NCBI GenBank assembly: GCA_004298155.1
Contig: SCRD01000028.1
Span: 186,001 to 250,000, forward strand
Length of the DNA stretch: 64,000 nt
From: Acidobacteriota bacterium
Lineage (GTDB): Bacteria; Acidobacteriota; Terriglobia; UBA7540
Reading direction: 5' to 3'
Shown here: positions 8,956-17,813 of the stretch, piece after piece
Layout of the letters: every line of letters begins with the position of its first letter
Position numbering within the stretch: the stretch's first letter is position 1
The notes under the pieces: model-generated
The model's database searches: none
Told to the model about the DNA's origin: nothing
Seen by the model: only the letters and a program-made list of their open reading frames with translations
Program-made: the position numbers and the translations under genes

Positions 8956-10737
8956 ATGACTGTCTCGTACTTAAGAAGGTCCCGGCGTGCGATGCCTGCC
9001 ATTGGCTGCGTCATGGTGCGGACGGGCGGCTGCAGAAGGCGGCTGCTTCCATGGCTGCTTTTCGCGTTTGTAGTATGCGGGGTATGCCGGCATGCGGCAG
9101 CAGAGCCTCAGCGCAACGGGGAACTTCAGGAGGCGGGCCGGCGGAAAAACATGAGGCCCGCGGCAGACGCCTCACCGCAGTCGTGGATCGAATTCTATCG
9201 CCAGCGGCTTGAACACAACCCGAAGGACCGGCAAGCCCTGAAAGGACTTGCATATCAGGAGTCGCAGCTGGACCAGAGGCAGGCCGCCATTCAGGATTAC
9301 CGGCACGTTCTCGAAATTTATCCGGATGACCGCGACTCGATGCTTGAACTGGCCCGCCTGTTGAGTCTTGACCGCCAATATGCCGCGGCGTTTAGAGAAT
9401 ACGATCTCCTGCTGAAACAAAACCCGCAGGACGCCACGGCTATGCTGGGCAAAGCCCGCACCTTTTTTTATCAGGGCAAGTTGCAGGAGGCCTACTCTGC
9501 GGCAACACAGGCAGTCGAGAAGCAACCGAATGACTTCCCCGCTGTCTTTCTGATGGCCAGTATTGAGCATGCCCAACACCACCGCCGCAAAACCCTGCGT
9601 CTCCTGGACCAGGCGGAAAAGCTGAGCCCAGGGAATGCTCAGGTAGCTTCCCTGCGCAGCCGCGTGCTCACGGAAACACGAGTGACACTGACCACCACAG
9701 CAGCATACACGCGCGAAATTGGGCCGCCCAGCCAGTCCAACGGCCGAAATGGGCTGCCCAACGAAGACCTCCGGATGTACACTTACGGGACCACGATTGC
9801 CATGGACCTGCTCCCTGCAACTACCTCCAATATCTCTTTCACATCCCTTCCCAGCGATAGCCCTCCTGGGCCGCTGCGTGACAGCAACGGCAACCAGATT
9901 CCGACGGGGATCACAGGCGCCACGGCGCCCTACAATTTTCTCTACTGGCAGTCCACGCGTTTCAGCCGCTGGCTGTCCGTGCGCAGCGGCGCGGGGCTCA
10001 CTCGCTTCGGGCCGGGCGGACCCGTTCCCATTCCCGGGCAGTCCAATCTTATCAAGGGAGCAACGGAGCGTCCTGTGGGGCTGGCAGGCATCAGTTTCGC
10101 GCTTAACAAGAAGCTTTCCCTCGATCTCGATGCCACAAAGTCGGCCATCACGTACACTCCGTTGTCTACCCGCCTTGGAGTAATCGAAGACCGGCTTGAG
10201 GGAGGCATCAACTTCTTCTTTAATCCGCGAACAGAATTGCGCGCGGCCTACTGGTACGGACGGTATTCAACCGAGGATTATTTGCACACGGTGGCTGTGA
10301 ATGGAATTGCGCAGGGTACGGTTCTGCCTGATCGGGACCATGGGCATGGGGGATTATTCATTCTTAACCGGCAGGTGCTGCATTCTTCAGGATTTTCGTT
10401 GGACCTGGGTTACGAAGGTTTGGTCTACGGCTTCGCGCGGCAGAAAGTTTTTCTCGGCTTTTTTAACCCGGGCTTTTACCAGCGGCACGAGCTTGTTCCG
10501 CGCATCTATGGACCACTCTGGGGGCCTCTGGGTTACGACTTGAGCGGCGGCGTTGGCATCCAGCAAACGGGAAGGGAGGGGGCAGTCACGAACGCCTGGA
10601 AGGTGAGTCCCAACCTTTCGCTGCGGGTCAGCAGGCAGTTGAGCCTGATCTTCGGATACACGCATTACAACACGGCTCAGATTCTGGGCCCGCTTCGCGG
10701 AAACGAGGTGCGGGTTGGCACCAAGTGGCAATACTGA
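8956..10737 (+). CDS. TPR protein with C-terminal outer-membrane beta-barrel (PgaA-like export porin)
   Basis: A 593-residue protein. The N-terminus has a basic region and a hydrophobic stretch LLPWLLFAFVVCGVC, then a cleavage-like AAAEP near residue 53, so it is exported. Residues of about 70-240 form four or so TPR units (for example NPKDRQALKGLAYQES, YPDDRDSMLELARLL, NPQDATAMLGKA). The C-terminal 350 residues alternate hydrophobic and polar residues, are rich in aromatic belts and end in VRVGTKWQY, an outer-membrane-barrel style ending. This is the architecture of PgaA/BcsC-type polysaccharide exporters and fits the synthase just upstream. ATG 8956 follows AGGAA at six bases; the earlier open frame from 8539 has no coding character. 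Homology to PgaA itself is inferred only from architecture. Confidence 0.75.
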   Translation: MTVSYLRRSRRAMPAIGCVMVRTGGCRRRLLPWLLFAFVVCGVCRHAAAEPQRNGELQEAGRRKNMRPAADASPQSWIEFYRQRLEHNPKDRQALKGLAYQESQLDQRQAAIQDYRHVLEIYPDDRDSMLELARLLSLDRQYAAAFREYDLLLKQNPQDATAMLGKARTFFYQGKLQEAYSAATQAVEKQPNDFPAVFLMASIEHAQHHRRKTLRLLDQAEKLSPGNAQVASLRSRVLTETRVTLTTTAAYTREIGPPSQSNGRNGLPNEDLRMYTYGTTIAMDLLPATTSNISFTSLPSDSPPGPLRDSNGNQIPTGITGATAPYNFLYWQSTRFSRWLSVRSGAGLTRFGPGGPVPIPGQSNLIKGATERPVGLAGISFALNKKLSLDLDATKSAITYTPLSTRLGVIEDRLEGGINFFFNPRTELRAAYWYGRYSTEDYLHTVAVNGIAQGTVLPDRDHGHGGLFILNRQVLHSSGFSLDLGYEGLVYGFARQKVFLGFFNPGFYQRHELVPRIYGPLWGPLGYDLSGGVGIQQTGREGAVTNAWKVSPNLSLRVSRQLSLIFGYTHYNTAQILGPLRGNEVRVGTKWQY

Positions 10738-10770
10738 GGCGGGCCCTTCTTTCCGGGCAGGATGGCGGAG

Positions 10771-11550
10771 TTACTCTCCAATGCCCTGGGCCAGAAAGCC
10801 GCCGTCGACAGGGATGGAAGCGCCAGTAACGAAGCTTGCACTGTCCGAGGCCAAAAAGATGGCGGCACCTTTGATTTCCTCCACCTGACCAAAACGCTTC
10901 ATCGGAGTATGCGCAAAGATGGATGCCTTTCTTTCAGGCCGATTGATGATGTTACGGTTGAGATCAGTCTCAAAGACGCCCGGCGCGATAGCATTAACGG
11001 TGATGTTGTACCTGGCCCACTCTGCCGCCAGGCAGCGAGTGATCTGGACCACCCCGCCCTTGCTGGCTGCGTAAGGGGCAACCTCATGCGCGCTCACGAA
11101 AGAAGCAATCGAAGCGATATTGATAATGCGCCCGTGTTGTTGATCTTTCATGACCCGGCCGGCCATCTGGCAGGTATTCCAGACGCCTTTCAGGTTGACT
11201 TCCATGATCCGGCTCCACAGACTTTCCTCGACCTCGAGCGACGGGACCTGTTTCGTCACTCCAGCGGAATTAACCAGGATGTCGATCTGGGCCATCTCGT
11301 CCAGCATCTTGTCAATCACCGCCTGGATCTGAGGCCGGTTGGTCACATCACCGGTCATCTCGAACGTCCTTCGTCCAGCCGACCTGATTTCCTGCGCGGT
11401 CCTGTAAACTTCCTCGGCCCGGCGCCCCACGGCGACCACATCAGCGCCAGCTTCGGCGAATCCGACGGCGATGGCTTTGCCAAGCCCGCTGGTTCCGCCA
11501 AACACCAGAGCGCATTTTCCCTCGAGACTCAGCCCTTTGTAGTATGTCAA
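10771..11550 (-). CDS. Short-chain dehydrogenase, gluconate 5-dehydrogenase/KduD-like
   Basis: Classical SDR with a Rossmann NAD(P) loop reading GGTSGLG instead of TGxxxGxG, the NSAG structural motif, a catalytic Ser in INIASIAS, and YAASK with catalytic Tyr and Lys. The C-terminal TPMKRFGQVEEI and PVDGGFLAQG are typical of sugar-acid and polyol dehydrogenases such as gluconate 5-dehydrogenase and KduD. The substrate cannot be settled by sequence alone; its divergent neighbours handle hexuronates. Start: a TTG at 11550 directly follows GGAAAGGAAG on the minus strand and leads into KGLSLEGKCALV; the ATG at 11595 has no ribosome site and adds 15 non-conserved residues. Confidence 0.85.
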   Translation of the reverse strand: MTYYKGLSLEGKCALVFGGTSGLGKAIAVGFAEAGADVVAVGRRAEEVYRTAQEIRSAGRRTFEMTGDVTNRPQIQAVIDKMLDEMAQIDILVNSAGVTKQVPSLEVEESLWSRIMEVNLKGVWNTCQMAGRVMKDQQHGRIINIASIASFVSAHEVAPYAASKGGVVQITRCLAAEWARYNITVNAIAPGVFETDLNRNIINRPERKASIFAHTPMKRFGQVEEIKGAAIFLASDSASFVTGASIPVDGGFLAQGIGE

Positions 11551-11786
11551 GCGGCTTCCTTTCCGCAGCCAGATGCAAGAGTGCCATCCTACCATCAGGG
11601 AAAAAAATCAGGCAACAAGCGGAAGCGCATCCCTTGCGCCATTGCTCGCGGGAATGTTAGGCTTCCACCTTACTCACACCCGTGGACAGGTTGGGCGGGC
11701 GCTGGGCTGATGCACACGACAGGTCTGGGCACGGATAATGGTGTGCTCATTTCAATCCTGGAAACCCGATGGGAGGTTATATCTGA

Positions 11787-12620
11787 ATGGAATTGGAACA
11801 GCTTACTCGAATGTATGACTTTACCGGGCGAACGGTCGCCATTACGGGAGGAGCGGGCGTGCTGGGGGGCGACATTGCGCAGGCCCTTGTGGGATGCGGA
11901 GCCAACGTGGCGATTCTGGATCTGAATCTCGATCCGGCAAAAGCCATCCTTGAGAAGATGGGCCCGCGTGCAGGCCAGGCGTTTACGGTGAAGACCAACG
12001 TCCTGGACATAGACAGCCTGCGGCAGGCTTCCGCAGCGGTTCTGGAGAAGTTCGGCGCGGTGGATTGCCTGGTGAACGCAGCCGGAGGGAACAAGCCGCA
12101 GGCGACCACCAGCGCTGACCTCACATTCTTTGATCTGCCGGCTGACGCGTTGCGATGGGTTTTTGATCTCAATATCATCGGGACCGTTCTTCCCTCACAG
12201 GTGTTTGGCAAGGTCATGGCGGAGAAAGGTGAGGGGACCATTCTCAATATCTCCTCCATGAATGCCTTCCGCCCCCTGACCCGAATTCCGGCCTACTCGG
12301 CCGCGAAAGCGGGCGTCAGCAACTTTACGCAGTGGCTGGCGGTACACCTGGCCCAACTGTATTCTCCGAAGATCCGGGTGAACGCCATCGCGCCTGGCTT
12401 CTTTATGACTCAACAGAACAGATTTCTTCTGACTGATGAGAAGTCGGGTGAATTGACCGCGCGAGGCAAGTCAATTATTGACCACACTCCGATGGCGCGC
12501 TTTGGCGATCCAGCGGACCTGTTTGGGGCAGTCTTGTGGTTGCTGTCGCCGGCTTCGGCATTTGTGACGGGGGTTATTGTGCCGATCGATGGTGGATTTT
12601 CGGCGTATAGTGGAGTGTAG
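11787..12620 (+). CDS. uxuB: SDR-type D-mannonate oxidoreductase (fructuronate reductase)
   Basis: A 277-residue SDR. The cofactor loop is TGGAGVLG, followed by NAAGGNKPQATT, catalytic NISSMNAF and YSAAK. The stretches NAAGGN, FFDL, FTQWLAVHLA, NAIAPGFF with NRFLLT, and DGGFSAYSGV are hallmarks of the SDR branch annotated as D-mannonate oxidoreductase in Bacillus-type hexuronate pathways, distinct from the long-chain E. coli UxuB. It would reduce D-fructuronate to D-mannonate with NAD(P)H in the cytoplasm. Next on the same strand, 63 bases on, is the LarA-family gene; a UxaE-like gene faces them. The start ATG sits about eleven bases after GGGAGG. The activity is assigned from family resemblance. 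Confidence 0.8.
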   Translation: MELEQLTRMYDFTGRTVAITGGAGVLGGDIAQALVGCGANVAILDLNLDPAKAILEKMGPRAGQAFTVKTNVLDIDSLRQASAAVLEKFGAVDCLVNAAGGNKPQATTSADLTFFDLPADALRWVFDLNIIGTVLPSQVFGKVMAEKGEGTILNISSMNAFRPLTRIPAYSAAKAGVSNFTQWLAVHLAQLYSPKIRVNAIAPGFFMTQQNRFLLTDEKSGELTARGKSIIDHTPMARFGDPADLFGAVLWLLSPASAFVTGVIVPIDGGFSAYSGV

Positions 12621-12683
12621 GGGCTGTGGAAGCTCGGGGCCAAAGCATGCCGCGAACATAAGAGATTCTGAAGGAGTCATGTC

Positions 12684-13952
12684 ATGGTGATTGGACAAGG
12701 TTTTGCGGACCGCCACCTGACCAGCGAGGAGATCAGCCGGACTGTACACGAAGGTCTGGCTACCCTGGCCGTTGACGGCAAGCGCGTGTTGATCATTATC
12801 CCGGACGGCACTCGCACCATGCCCATGCCGCTGATGTTCGACTTGTTCGAACAGCAGCTTTCCTCGCGTGTTGCGGCACTCGATTACCTGGTGGCGCTCG
12901 GCACGCATCCGATTATGGATGACGAGCACCTCGGCAAGCTGGTGGGGCGGCGGGTGGTGGACGGAAAAGTTGGCAAAATCCACATCTTCAATCATCACTG
13001 GGAAAAGCCGGAAACCTTCGTGACACTTGGCGTGATCCCAGCAAAGGAAGTAGGCGAGATCACGGGCGGGATGGTGGAGAAGGAGATTCCCGTCCGCCTG
13101 AACAGGATGATTCTGGATTATGACCAAATCATCATTTGCGGCCCGGTCTTCCCGCACGAAGTGGTTGGGTTCTCCGGCGGCAACAAATACTTTTTCCCTG
13201 GTATCGGCGGGCCAGAGATTATCAACCAGACCCACTGGACGGGAGCCCTGATGACCAACTACAAGATCATCGGCGCAGGTTATACGCCGGTGCGGGCCAT
13301 CATTGACCGGGCTGCCGGGATGATTGACCGTCCGGCAGCGTGCTTTGCGTTGGTGGTAACGCATGGTGGCTTTGAAGGGCTGTACTTTGGGCCGGCCAAG
13401 GAAGCCTGGCAAGCGGCGTCAGAACTCTCTGCGCGCAAGCACATCATCTATGTGAAGAAGCCTTTCCGGCGCGTCCTCTCTGTAATGCCGAAGCTCTATG
13501 ACGATTTGTGGACGGGCGCGAAGGGGATGTACAAGATGGAGCCCGCCGTGGCTGACGGCGGTGAAGTGGTGATCTATGCGCCGCACATCACGGAGGTCAG
13601 CTACACGCACGGCGCGATCATCGACGAGATCGGCTATCATTGCCGAGACTATTTCCTGGCGCAGTGGGACAAGTTCAAGGACTATCCCGGCGGCGTGCTT
13701 GCGCACTCGACCCATGTTAAGGGGCTGGGCAAGTACGATGCCGCAACTGGCAAGGAGACGCCGCGCATTCAGGTAACCCTGGCGACAGGGATATCTAAAG
13801 AGCGCTGCAAGCGTATTAACCTCGGTTATCTCGATCCGGCAAGCATTAACCTGGAGGATTGGAAGGGCCGGGAAGACGAAGGCATTCTGCTGGTTCCGCG
13901 CGCTGGCGAGATGCTCTATCGCGTAGAAGAAAGAGCTTCAAAAGCCGCGTAA
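12684..13952 (+). CDS. LarA-family nickel-pincer hydroxyacid racemase/epimerase
   Basis: A 422-residue member of the lactate racemase (LarA, DUF2088) superfamily, whose members use the nickel pincer nucleotide (NPN) cofactor to racemise or epimerise 2-hydroxyacids. The cofactor-binding DGTRTMP is at 41-47 and a histidine of the LGTH segment at 75. H158, K168 (GFSGGNKYFFPG) and H184 (NQTHW) keep the same 10- and 16-residue spacing as the H174, K184 and H200 known in LarA, so cofactor attachment should be intact. Other superfamily members act on larger hydroxyacids, including interconversion of D-gluconate and D-mannonate. Sitting behind a mannonate oxidoreductase, that is the most attractive role (inference). 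No larB, larC or larE is in the window. AGGAG lies eight bases before ATG 12684. Confidence 0.85.
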   Translation: MVIGQGFADRHLTSEEISRTVHEGLATLAVDGKRVLIIIPDGTRTMPMPLMFDLFEQQLSSRVAALDYLVALGTHPIMDDEHLGKLVGRRVVDGKVGKIHIFNHHWEKPETFVTLGVIPAKEVGEITGGMVEKEIPVRLNRMILDYDQIIICGPVFPHEVVGFSGGNKYFFPGIGGPEIINQTHWTGALMTNYKIIGAGYTPVRAIIDRAAGMIDRPAACFALVVTHGGFEGLYFGPAKEAWQAASELSARKHIIYVKKPFRRVLSVMPKLYDDLWTGAKGMYKMEPAVADGGEVVIYAPHITEVSYTHGAIIDEIGYHCRDYFLAQWDKFKDYPGGVLAHSTHVKGLGKYDAATGKETPRIQVTLATGISKERCKRINLGYLDPASINLEDWKGREDEGILLVPRAGEMLYRVEERASKAA

Positions 13953-13973
13953 CGCTGAACGCCGCAGGCCCTG

Positions 13974-15863
13974 TCATCTGCGGAGGTGCTCAGCCAGCCA
14001 GACGACGTACCGGCTGTTGCGCTGTCGCACCTCTGCAAGAAGGTTATCCGGAAGTTCGTCAATCTTCTCTTTGAAAAAGCGCCGGTCACCGTCTGGTGAA
14101 TCTACATCCCGGCTGCCGACCAGGTTCCCCAGCCAGAAAACCAGGAAGAGATTGCCGTCGACGCGCCCGCGTGATGCGTCGCCGAGATCGTACTCAAGGC
14201 CCATGGATGCGTACCTGGCGGCAAGCTCGCTTTCATAGCCAAACGCTCCGGCAGCGGCAAAATCATTGGCCCGCTTCACCATCCGTTTATAAAGGTCTCG
14301 CCACTGGGAGCCCGCCGGCTGGCTTCGCAAGACATCGAAAAGCTGCAACTGAAGTTCGCCGGAGATCTTGTAATTCACACGCCCTGCAGTTGATTTTCCG
14401 ATCCGCTCCAGGACTTCGGGCTGTTTGCCGCTGCCAGAGTGAATGCTCAATGTTGTGTCAAAACTCCTGGCCACGTCAGCCAGTTCGGCAACGCGCGCGG
14501 CCAGTTCTTCAAGGGGCTTCCCGCCAAATTCTTTTTCAACCCGCGCCGCAAGTTCAGGCCACATTTTGTGGTGGCAATAATCCACCAGGCCCACGCCGTC
14601 CGCAGGCGAGGAGGCCATCGCCACGGGATAAGCCTGCCGCTTTTTGAATCCAAGGTTGGGTGGGCAAAGCTGAGCAGCCCTTCCGCGCGCCTTGAGCCAA
14701 TGCATGTAAAACAGAAGCTCTTTAGAGGTAGTCAGAGTTTCGGCTTCATCGATGGACGGCTCGAAATCGAACGATGTGTCCAGGCCGGCTTCGGATTTGG
14801 TCTTAATGATGTAATCGTAGAGTTCCTCGTTGAGTTTCAGACTCTGGCCGAATTTGACGCCCAGGCGAAAGATTTCCGACTCGCTGAAAGTATATCTCCT
14901 GCCACCGAGCTCGAACTTCTTCGAGAACTCACTGCGCAACCACCTCTGCTCCTCGCCGGAAAAAACCTGCCGGAATTTCTCGCTGACGGTGGAATCGCTC
15001 CAGGGGGCCGGGTGTCGGGAATCAGCCTGAAGTTCGAAGAGGCGCGAGGTATCGGTGGTGAACTTCGTGTAGCCGGCGGCGTGGCGTATGGCTGTCTTTA
15101 CCATATCGACAGACTGGGCAACCTCTTTCGCGCTGTTGCCGGAAACAATGAAATGGTCTGCTTCGGCGCTGTATCCGTCGCGCCATCCGGAACGGATGGC
15201 GGCCCACAGGCCGGCGTGGTACAAGTGGCGGATGGAAACCCGCGTGTGCCCGGTTGCGACAGGGTCCTCGCCGTCTCGCCGTTCCAATGCATCCTCAGTG
15301 GTCATCTCACGAGTCGCGGAAAGCTGTACTGTTGACGCCATGTTGACGTGCAGCTTGTTCAGAATGGTCCGGTAGGCGTCAAAGACGGCTGGCAAACTGA
15401 TTTCCGGATGGCGATTGCCAGCCGCTACGGCCGGCTGAGAGCGTTGGGGTCTGGGAAGGAAAGCCCGGTCAACCTGTTCGGCGAACTTCCGGATGGTTTC
15501 ATGGTCATGACTGCCAAAAGGGATGAAGCTGAGCAGCACGTCTTTCCCGTCAACCTGAGCACGCTCGCTGCAGGCAGGCTTATCCACAAGCCTGGGGGAC
15601 GAAAATGGGTCAAAGGCCACATGCATCAGCAACGGCGTGGTTTTACCATCCGTCACAGCGTCAGCCGCCAGATAAAAATTCGACGAATGGGCAGGATCAT
15701 TTGCGAGCGACCCGGCGTAGGGCCTGAAAGTATTAAGACTTAGATCTGCGACGTGTTTCGCGAGTTCCTCACGGGATTTTGCATCAATGGCCTGGCCTTT
15801 CGCATGTTGCATGATTTCACTTACGACCGCCACGGCTTCCTTGATTTCGAACTGAGGTTCCAT
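13974..15863 (-). CDS. uxaE: UxaE-like tagaturonate/fructuronate epimerase
   Basis: A 629-residue cytoplasmic protein resembling the UxaE tagaturonate epimerase family known from Thermotoga. Shared-looking elements are the ADHFI and KFTTDTSRLF segment in the first half, FDFEPSIDEAETLTT near the middle and LSIHSGSGK later; the acidic and His residues there are the expected metal and catalytic ligands. It would interconvert D-tagaturonate and D-fructuronate, letting galacturonate carbon join the glucuronate branch. It is longer than the roughly 480-residue Thermotoga enzyme, with an extra N-terminal region of about 150 residues, so substrate scope may differ. ATG 15863 follows AGGAGAGCT. It is convergent with the LarA-type gene, their stops 21 bases apart. 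Confidence 0.75.
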   Translation of the reverse strand: MEPQFEIKEAVAVVSEIMQHAKGQAIDAKSREELAKHVADLSLNTFRPYAGSLANDPAHSSNFYLAADAVTDGKTTPLLMHVAFDPFSSPRLVDKPACSERAQVDGKDVLLSFIPFGSHDHETIRKFAEQVDRAFLPRPQRSQPAVAAGNRHPEISLPAVFDAYRTILNKLHVNMASTVQLSATREMTTEDALERRDGEDPVATGHTRVSIRHLYHAGLWAAIRSGWRDGYSAEADHFIVSGNSAKEVAQSVDMVKTAIRHAAGYTKFTTDTSRLFELQADSRHPAPWSDSTVSEKFRQVFSGEEQRWLRSEFSKKFELGGRRYTFSESEIFRLGVKFGQSLKLNEELYDYIIKTKSEAGLDTSFDFEPSIDEAETLTTSKELLFYMHWLKARGRAAQLCPPNLGFKKRQAYPVAMASSPADGVGLVDYCHHKMWPELAARVEKEFGGKPLEELAARVAELADVARSFDTTLSIHSGSGKQPEVLERIGKSTAGRVNYKISGELQLQLFDVLRSQPAGSQWRDLYKRMVKRANDFAAAGAFGYESELAARYASMGLEYDLGDASRGRVDGNLFLVFWLGNLVGSRDVDSPDGDRRFFKEKIDELPDNLLAEVRQRNSRYVVWLAEHLRR

Positions 15864-15950
15864 AGCTCTCCTGATTAAAGTTTGATGCCACAATCTTACA
15901 CCCTGAGCGCGCGCAGCCGATAGGCGCAGAATCAGGCGGGGACGAATTGG

Positions 15951-16445
15951 CTATTCGGAGTGCCCGGTGCGTCCCTGAATCTGATCGATGGCGTGGGGAA
16001 TGACCCCGATGATGCTTTCGAGGGATTCGCGGGCGCCGCGCGGACTCCCAGGAAGATTTACAATCAGCTTGCGCTTCCGCACTCCGGCGATGGCGCGGGA
16101 AAGGGCTGCGAGAGGCGTGCTCTTTGTCCCCTCGGCGCGCATCAACTCTGCAAGGCCGGGTACTTCGGTTTCGATCACCGCGCGCGTCGCTTCAGGGGTT
16201 ACGTCGCGCGGCCCAATTCCCGTCCCGCCGGAAGTGAAGACAGCATCGCAGTCTTCGGAATCCGTCCAGGCCTCCAGACATCCGCGAATCTGATCAAATT
16301 CATCGGGCAGTACTTTGAGTGCGGTTACGTGCCAGCCATTAGATTCGAGAATTTCGCGGACCGCCGGGCCTGACCGGTCTTCCCGCTCCCCTCGTGTGGC
16401 CAGATCACTTAAGACCAGAATTTTTGCATGAAAACCGTGCTTCAT
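15951..16445 (-). CDS. mog: Molybdopterin adenylyltransferase, MogA/MoaB family
   Basis: A 164-residue protein of the MogA/MoaB/MoeA-C family. The signature TSGGTGIGPRDVTPEAT (about residue 70) binds molybdopterin and ATP, and VNLPGSPRGARE near 130 is the second family motif. It adenylylates molybdopterin to prepare it for molybdate insertion by MoeA. moaC and moeA lie upstream on the same strand with a response-regulator gene between them, so the four genes form one molybdenum-cofactor transcription unit. Whether it is MogA-like or MoaB-like cannot be told with certainty; the two share chemistry. Confidence 0.9.
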   Translation of the reverse strand: MKHGFHAKILVLSDLATRGEREDRSGPAVREILESNGWHVTALKVLPDEFDQIRGCLEAWTDSEDCDAVFTSGGTGIGPRDVTPEATRAVIETEVPGLAELMRAEGTKSTPLAALSRAIAGVRKRKLIVNLPGSPRGARESLESIIGVIPHAIDQIQGRTGHSE

Positions 16446-16500
16446 TTAGCTCATCAATTTTGCTGTAGAAATACTGCTGGTGGCTTCCTGCATGCTGCCT

Positions 16501-17238
16501 TCACTCCTGGTTCGCATTTCGGCTTGCCTCGTCCAGCAGGCGCAGACCCTCCATCATAAGCGCCTGGGTTGACATGGTGGTCGTTTGTTCATGGGAGGTC
16601 CTGGTGAAGTCGACCTCCCATTCGCCGTCGGACCACGTCAGGACTCTATAAACCGCTTCATTTCCTTTAACCGCACCGCACTCGGCGTGCGTCACCTGTC
16701 CCTGGTTGAAATAGAGCTTGCAGGTATCCGCCCCTGAGCGCAGCAGCAGCGTGCATGTCTTTCGCCCCTGTTCAAGAGTTTGCATCCAGTCGATCAGGCT
16801 CATTTCGGTCAGAAGGCCGGCGATGGCGCCTCCGCGCGACTGCAGATTCTCCATCTTCTTTCCGTACAACCTTGCGGCGATATGCTGGACCTGGCGCGAG
16901 AGCTCCTGCACAAAGAAGGGCTTGAGGAGAAAATCTTCAACACCTTCTGCTAAAACGCGAAGGCGCTCGTCGAGCTCTTTCTGAGATGCCAGGAAGACGA
17001 AAGGAATTTGAGAGGTTTCGTTCTTCCCGCGTAGGCCCTCGAACAACTCCTGGCCATCCATGCCGGGCATGGAGTAATCGGAAATAATCAGGTCCGGCTG
17101 GATCTCGACGGCCTTCTGCATTGCGTCAGCGCCGCTGCTGGCCATGGTTATGTCACCACAATTTTCGAGGCACTGGCAGAGGAGCTTCAAGACGGTCGGG
17201 TTATCGTCAACCACAAGAATCTTTAATGCCGCCGGCAT
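16501..17238 (-). CDS. Response regulator receiver with DUF4388-like (PATAN) C-terminal domain
   Basis: A 245-residue protein. Residues 1-120 are a REC domain with the acidic pair D11/D12, the phospho-acceptor D54 in ISDYSMPGMDG and K106 in LLKPF. After a linker, about 135-235 resemble the DUF4388/PATAN domain found behind receivers in Acidobacteria, Myxococcota and relatives (LLTEMSLIDWMQTLEQGRKT, LYFNQGQVTHAECG). There is no DNA-binding helix, so it likely works through protein contacts. No histidine kinase is adjacent. It lies between mog and moaC with gaps of about 50 bases, which ties a signalling protein to a cofactor operon without obvious reason. Confidence 0.85.
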   Translation of the reverse strand: MPAALKILVVDDNPTVLKLLCQCLENCGDITMASSGADAMQKAVEIQPDLIISDYSMPGMDGQELFEGLRGKNETSQIPFVFLASQKELDERLRVLAEGVEDFLLKPFFVQELSRQVQHIAARLYGKKMENLQSRGGAIAGLLTEMSLIDWMQTLEQGRKTCTLLLRSGADTCKLYFNQGQVTHAECGAVKGNEAVYRVLTWSDGEWEVDFTRTSHEQTTTMSTQALMMEGLRLLDEASRNANQE

Positions 17239-17287
17239 CAGACCAATCCTTCCCGTGGGGTGTTAACCAATCCGCGAATCGATTTTC

Positions 17288-17779
17288 TCACTTTGACGCA
17301 CGAAATTCGCCGGACTTGCCACCGCTTTTGTAGAGAAGCTTCAACTCCGTGATTTCAATTTCATGGTCGATAGCCTTGCACATATCGTAGACCGTCAGGG
17401 CTGCAACTGCGGCGCCCGTCAGGGCTTCCATTTCGACGCCTGTTGGTCCTGTCGATCTCACCGCGGCTGTAATCGTAACGCCATTGCTACAAAACTCAGC
17501 GCGAACATCAATGTGGCTAAGCAGCAAGGGATGGCAAAGCGGAATCAGGTCAGCCGCGCGCTTGGCCGCTGCAATTCCTGCCACACGCGAAATTTCCAGG
17601 GGGTCGCCCTTGGGGTTCTTTTTGATTTTCTTCAGCGTTTGAGGTTTCATTCTCACGAGCACGCTGGCAAGGGCCTGCCTGTGCGTTTCCGGCTTTTTGG
17701 AAACGTCCACCATGCGCGCGCGGCCTGCACGGTCGTAATGGCTCAAGGTCTTCGCTTTTTCTGAAGTTTTGTTCTTCAA
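17288..17779 (-). CDS. moaC: Cyclic pyranopterin monophosphate synthase MoaC
   Basis: MoaC converts the 3',8-cyclo-GTP made by MoaA into cyclic pyranopterin monophosphate. All family motifs are here: LSHYDRAGRARMVDVS at the N-terminus, KRAADLIPLCHPLLLS (catalytic His and Lys), TGVEMEALTGAAVAALTVYD and KLLYKSGGKSG. At 163 residues it has the usual length. The frame begins with TTG at 17779; the first in-frame ATG would cut off the conserved LSHYD segment, so a TTG start is likely. It follows moeA with a 34-base gap. moaA, moaD and moaE are not in this window. Confidence 0.95.
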   Translation of the reverse strand: MKNKTSEKAKTLSHYDRAGRARMVDVSKKPETHRQALASVLVRMKPQTLKKIKKNPKGDPLEISRVAGIAAAKRAADLIPLCHPLLLSHIDVRAEFCSNGVTITAAVRSTGPTGVEMEALTGAAVAALTVYDMCKAIDHEIEITELKLLYKSGGKSGEFRASK

Positions 17780-17813
17780 CTCTCTTGCCTTGGTTTTCCC
17801 GGGCTGTGCCTTC

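Noticed and set aside
10762-11925. 387-codon open frame on the plus strand opposite the first SDR gene
   Set aside because: It is the antisense shadow of the SDR; its translation has no domain character and it runs into the next gene's start.
12471-13412. 313-codon minus-strand frame opposite the LarA-family gene
   Set aside because: Antisense shadow; the plus-strand LarA motifs are unambiguous.
14439-15335. 298-codon plus-strand frame inside the UxaE-like gene
   Set aside because: Shadow of the well-supported minus-strand gene; no ribosome site and no protein-like composition.
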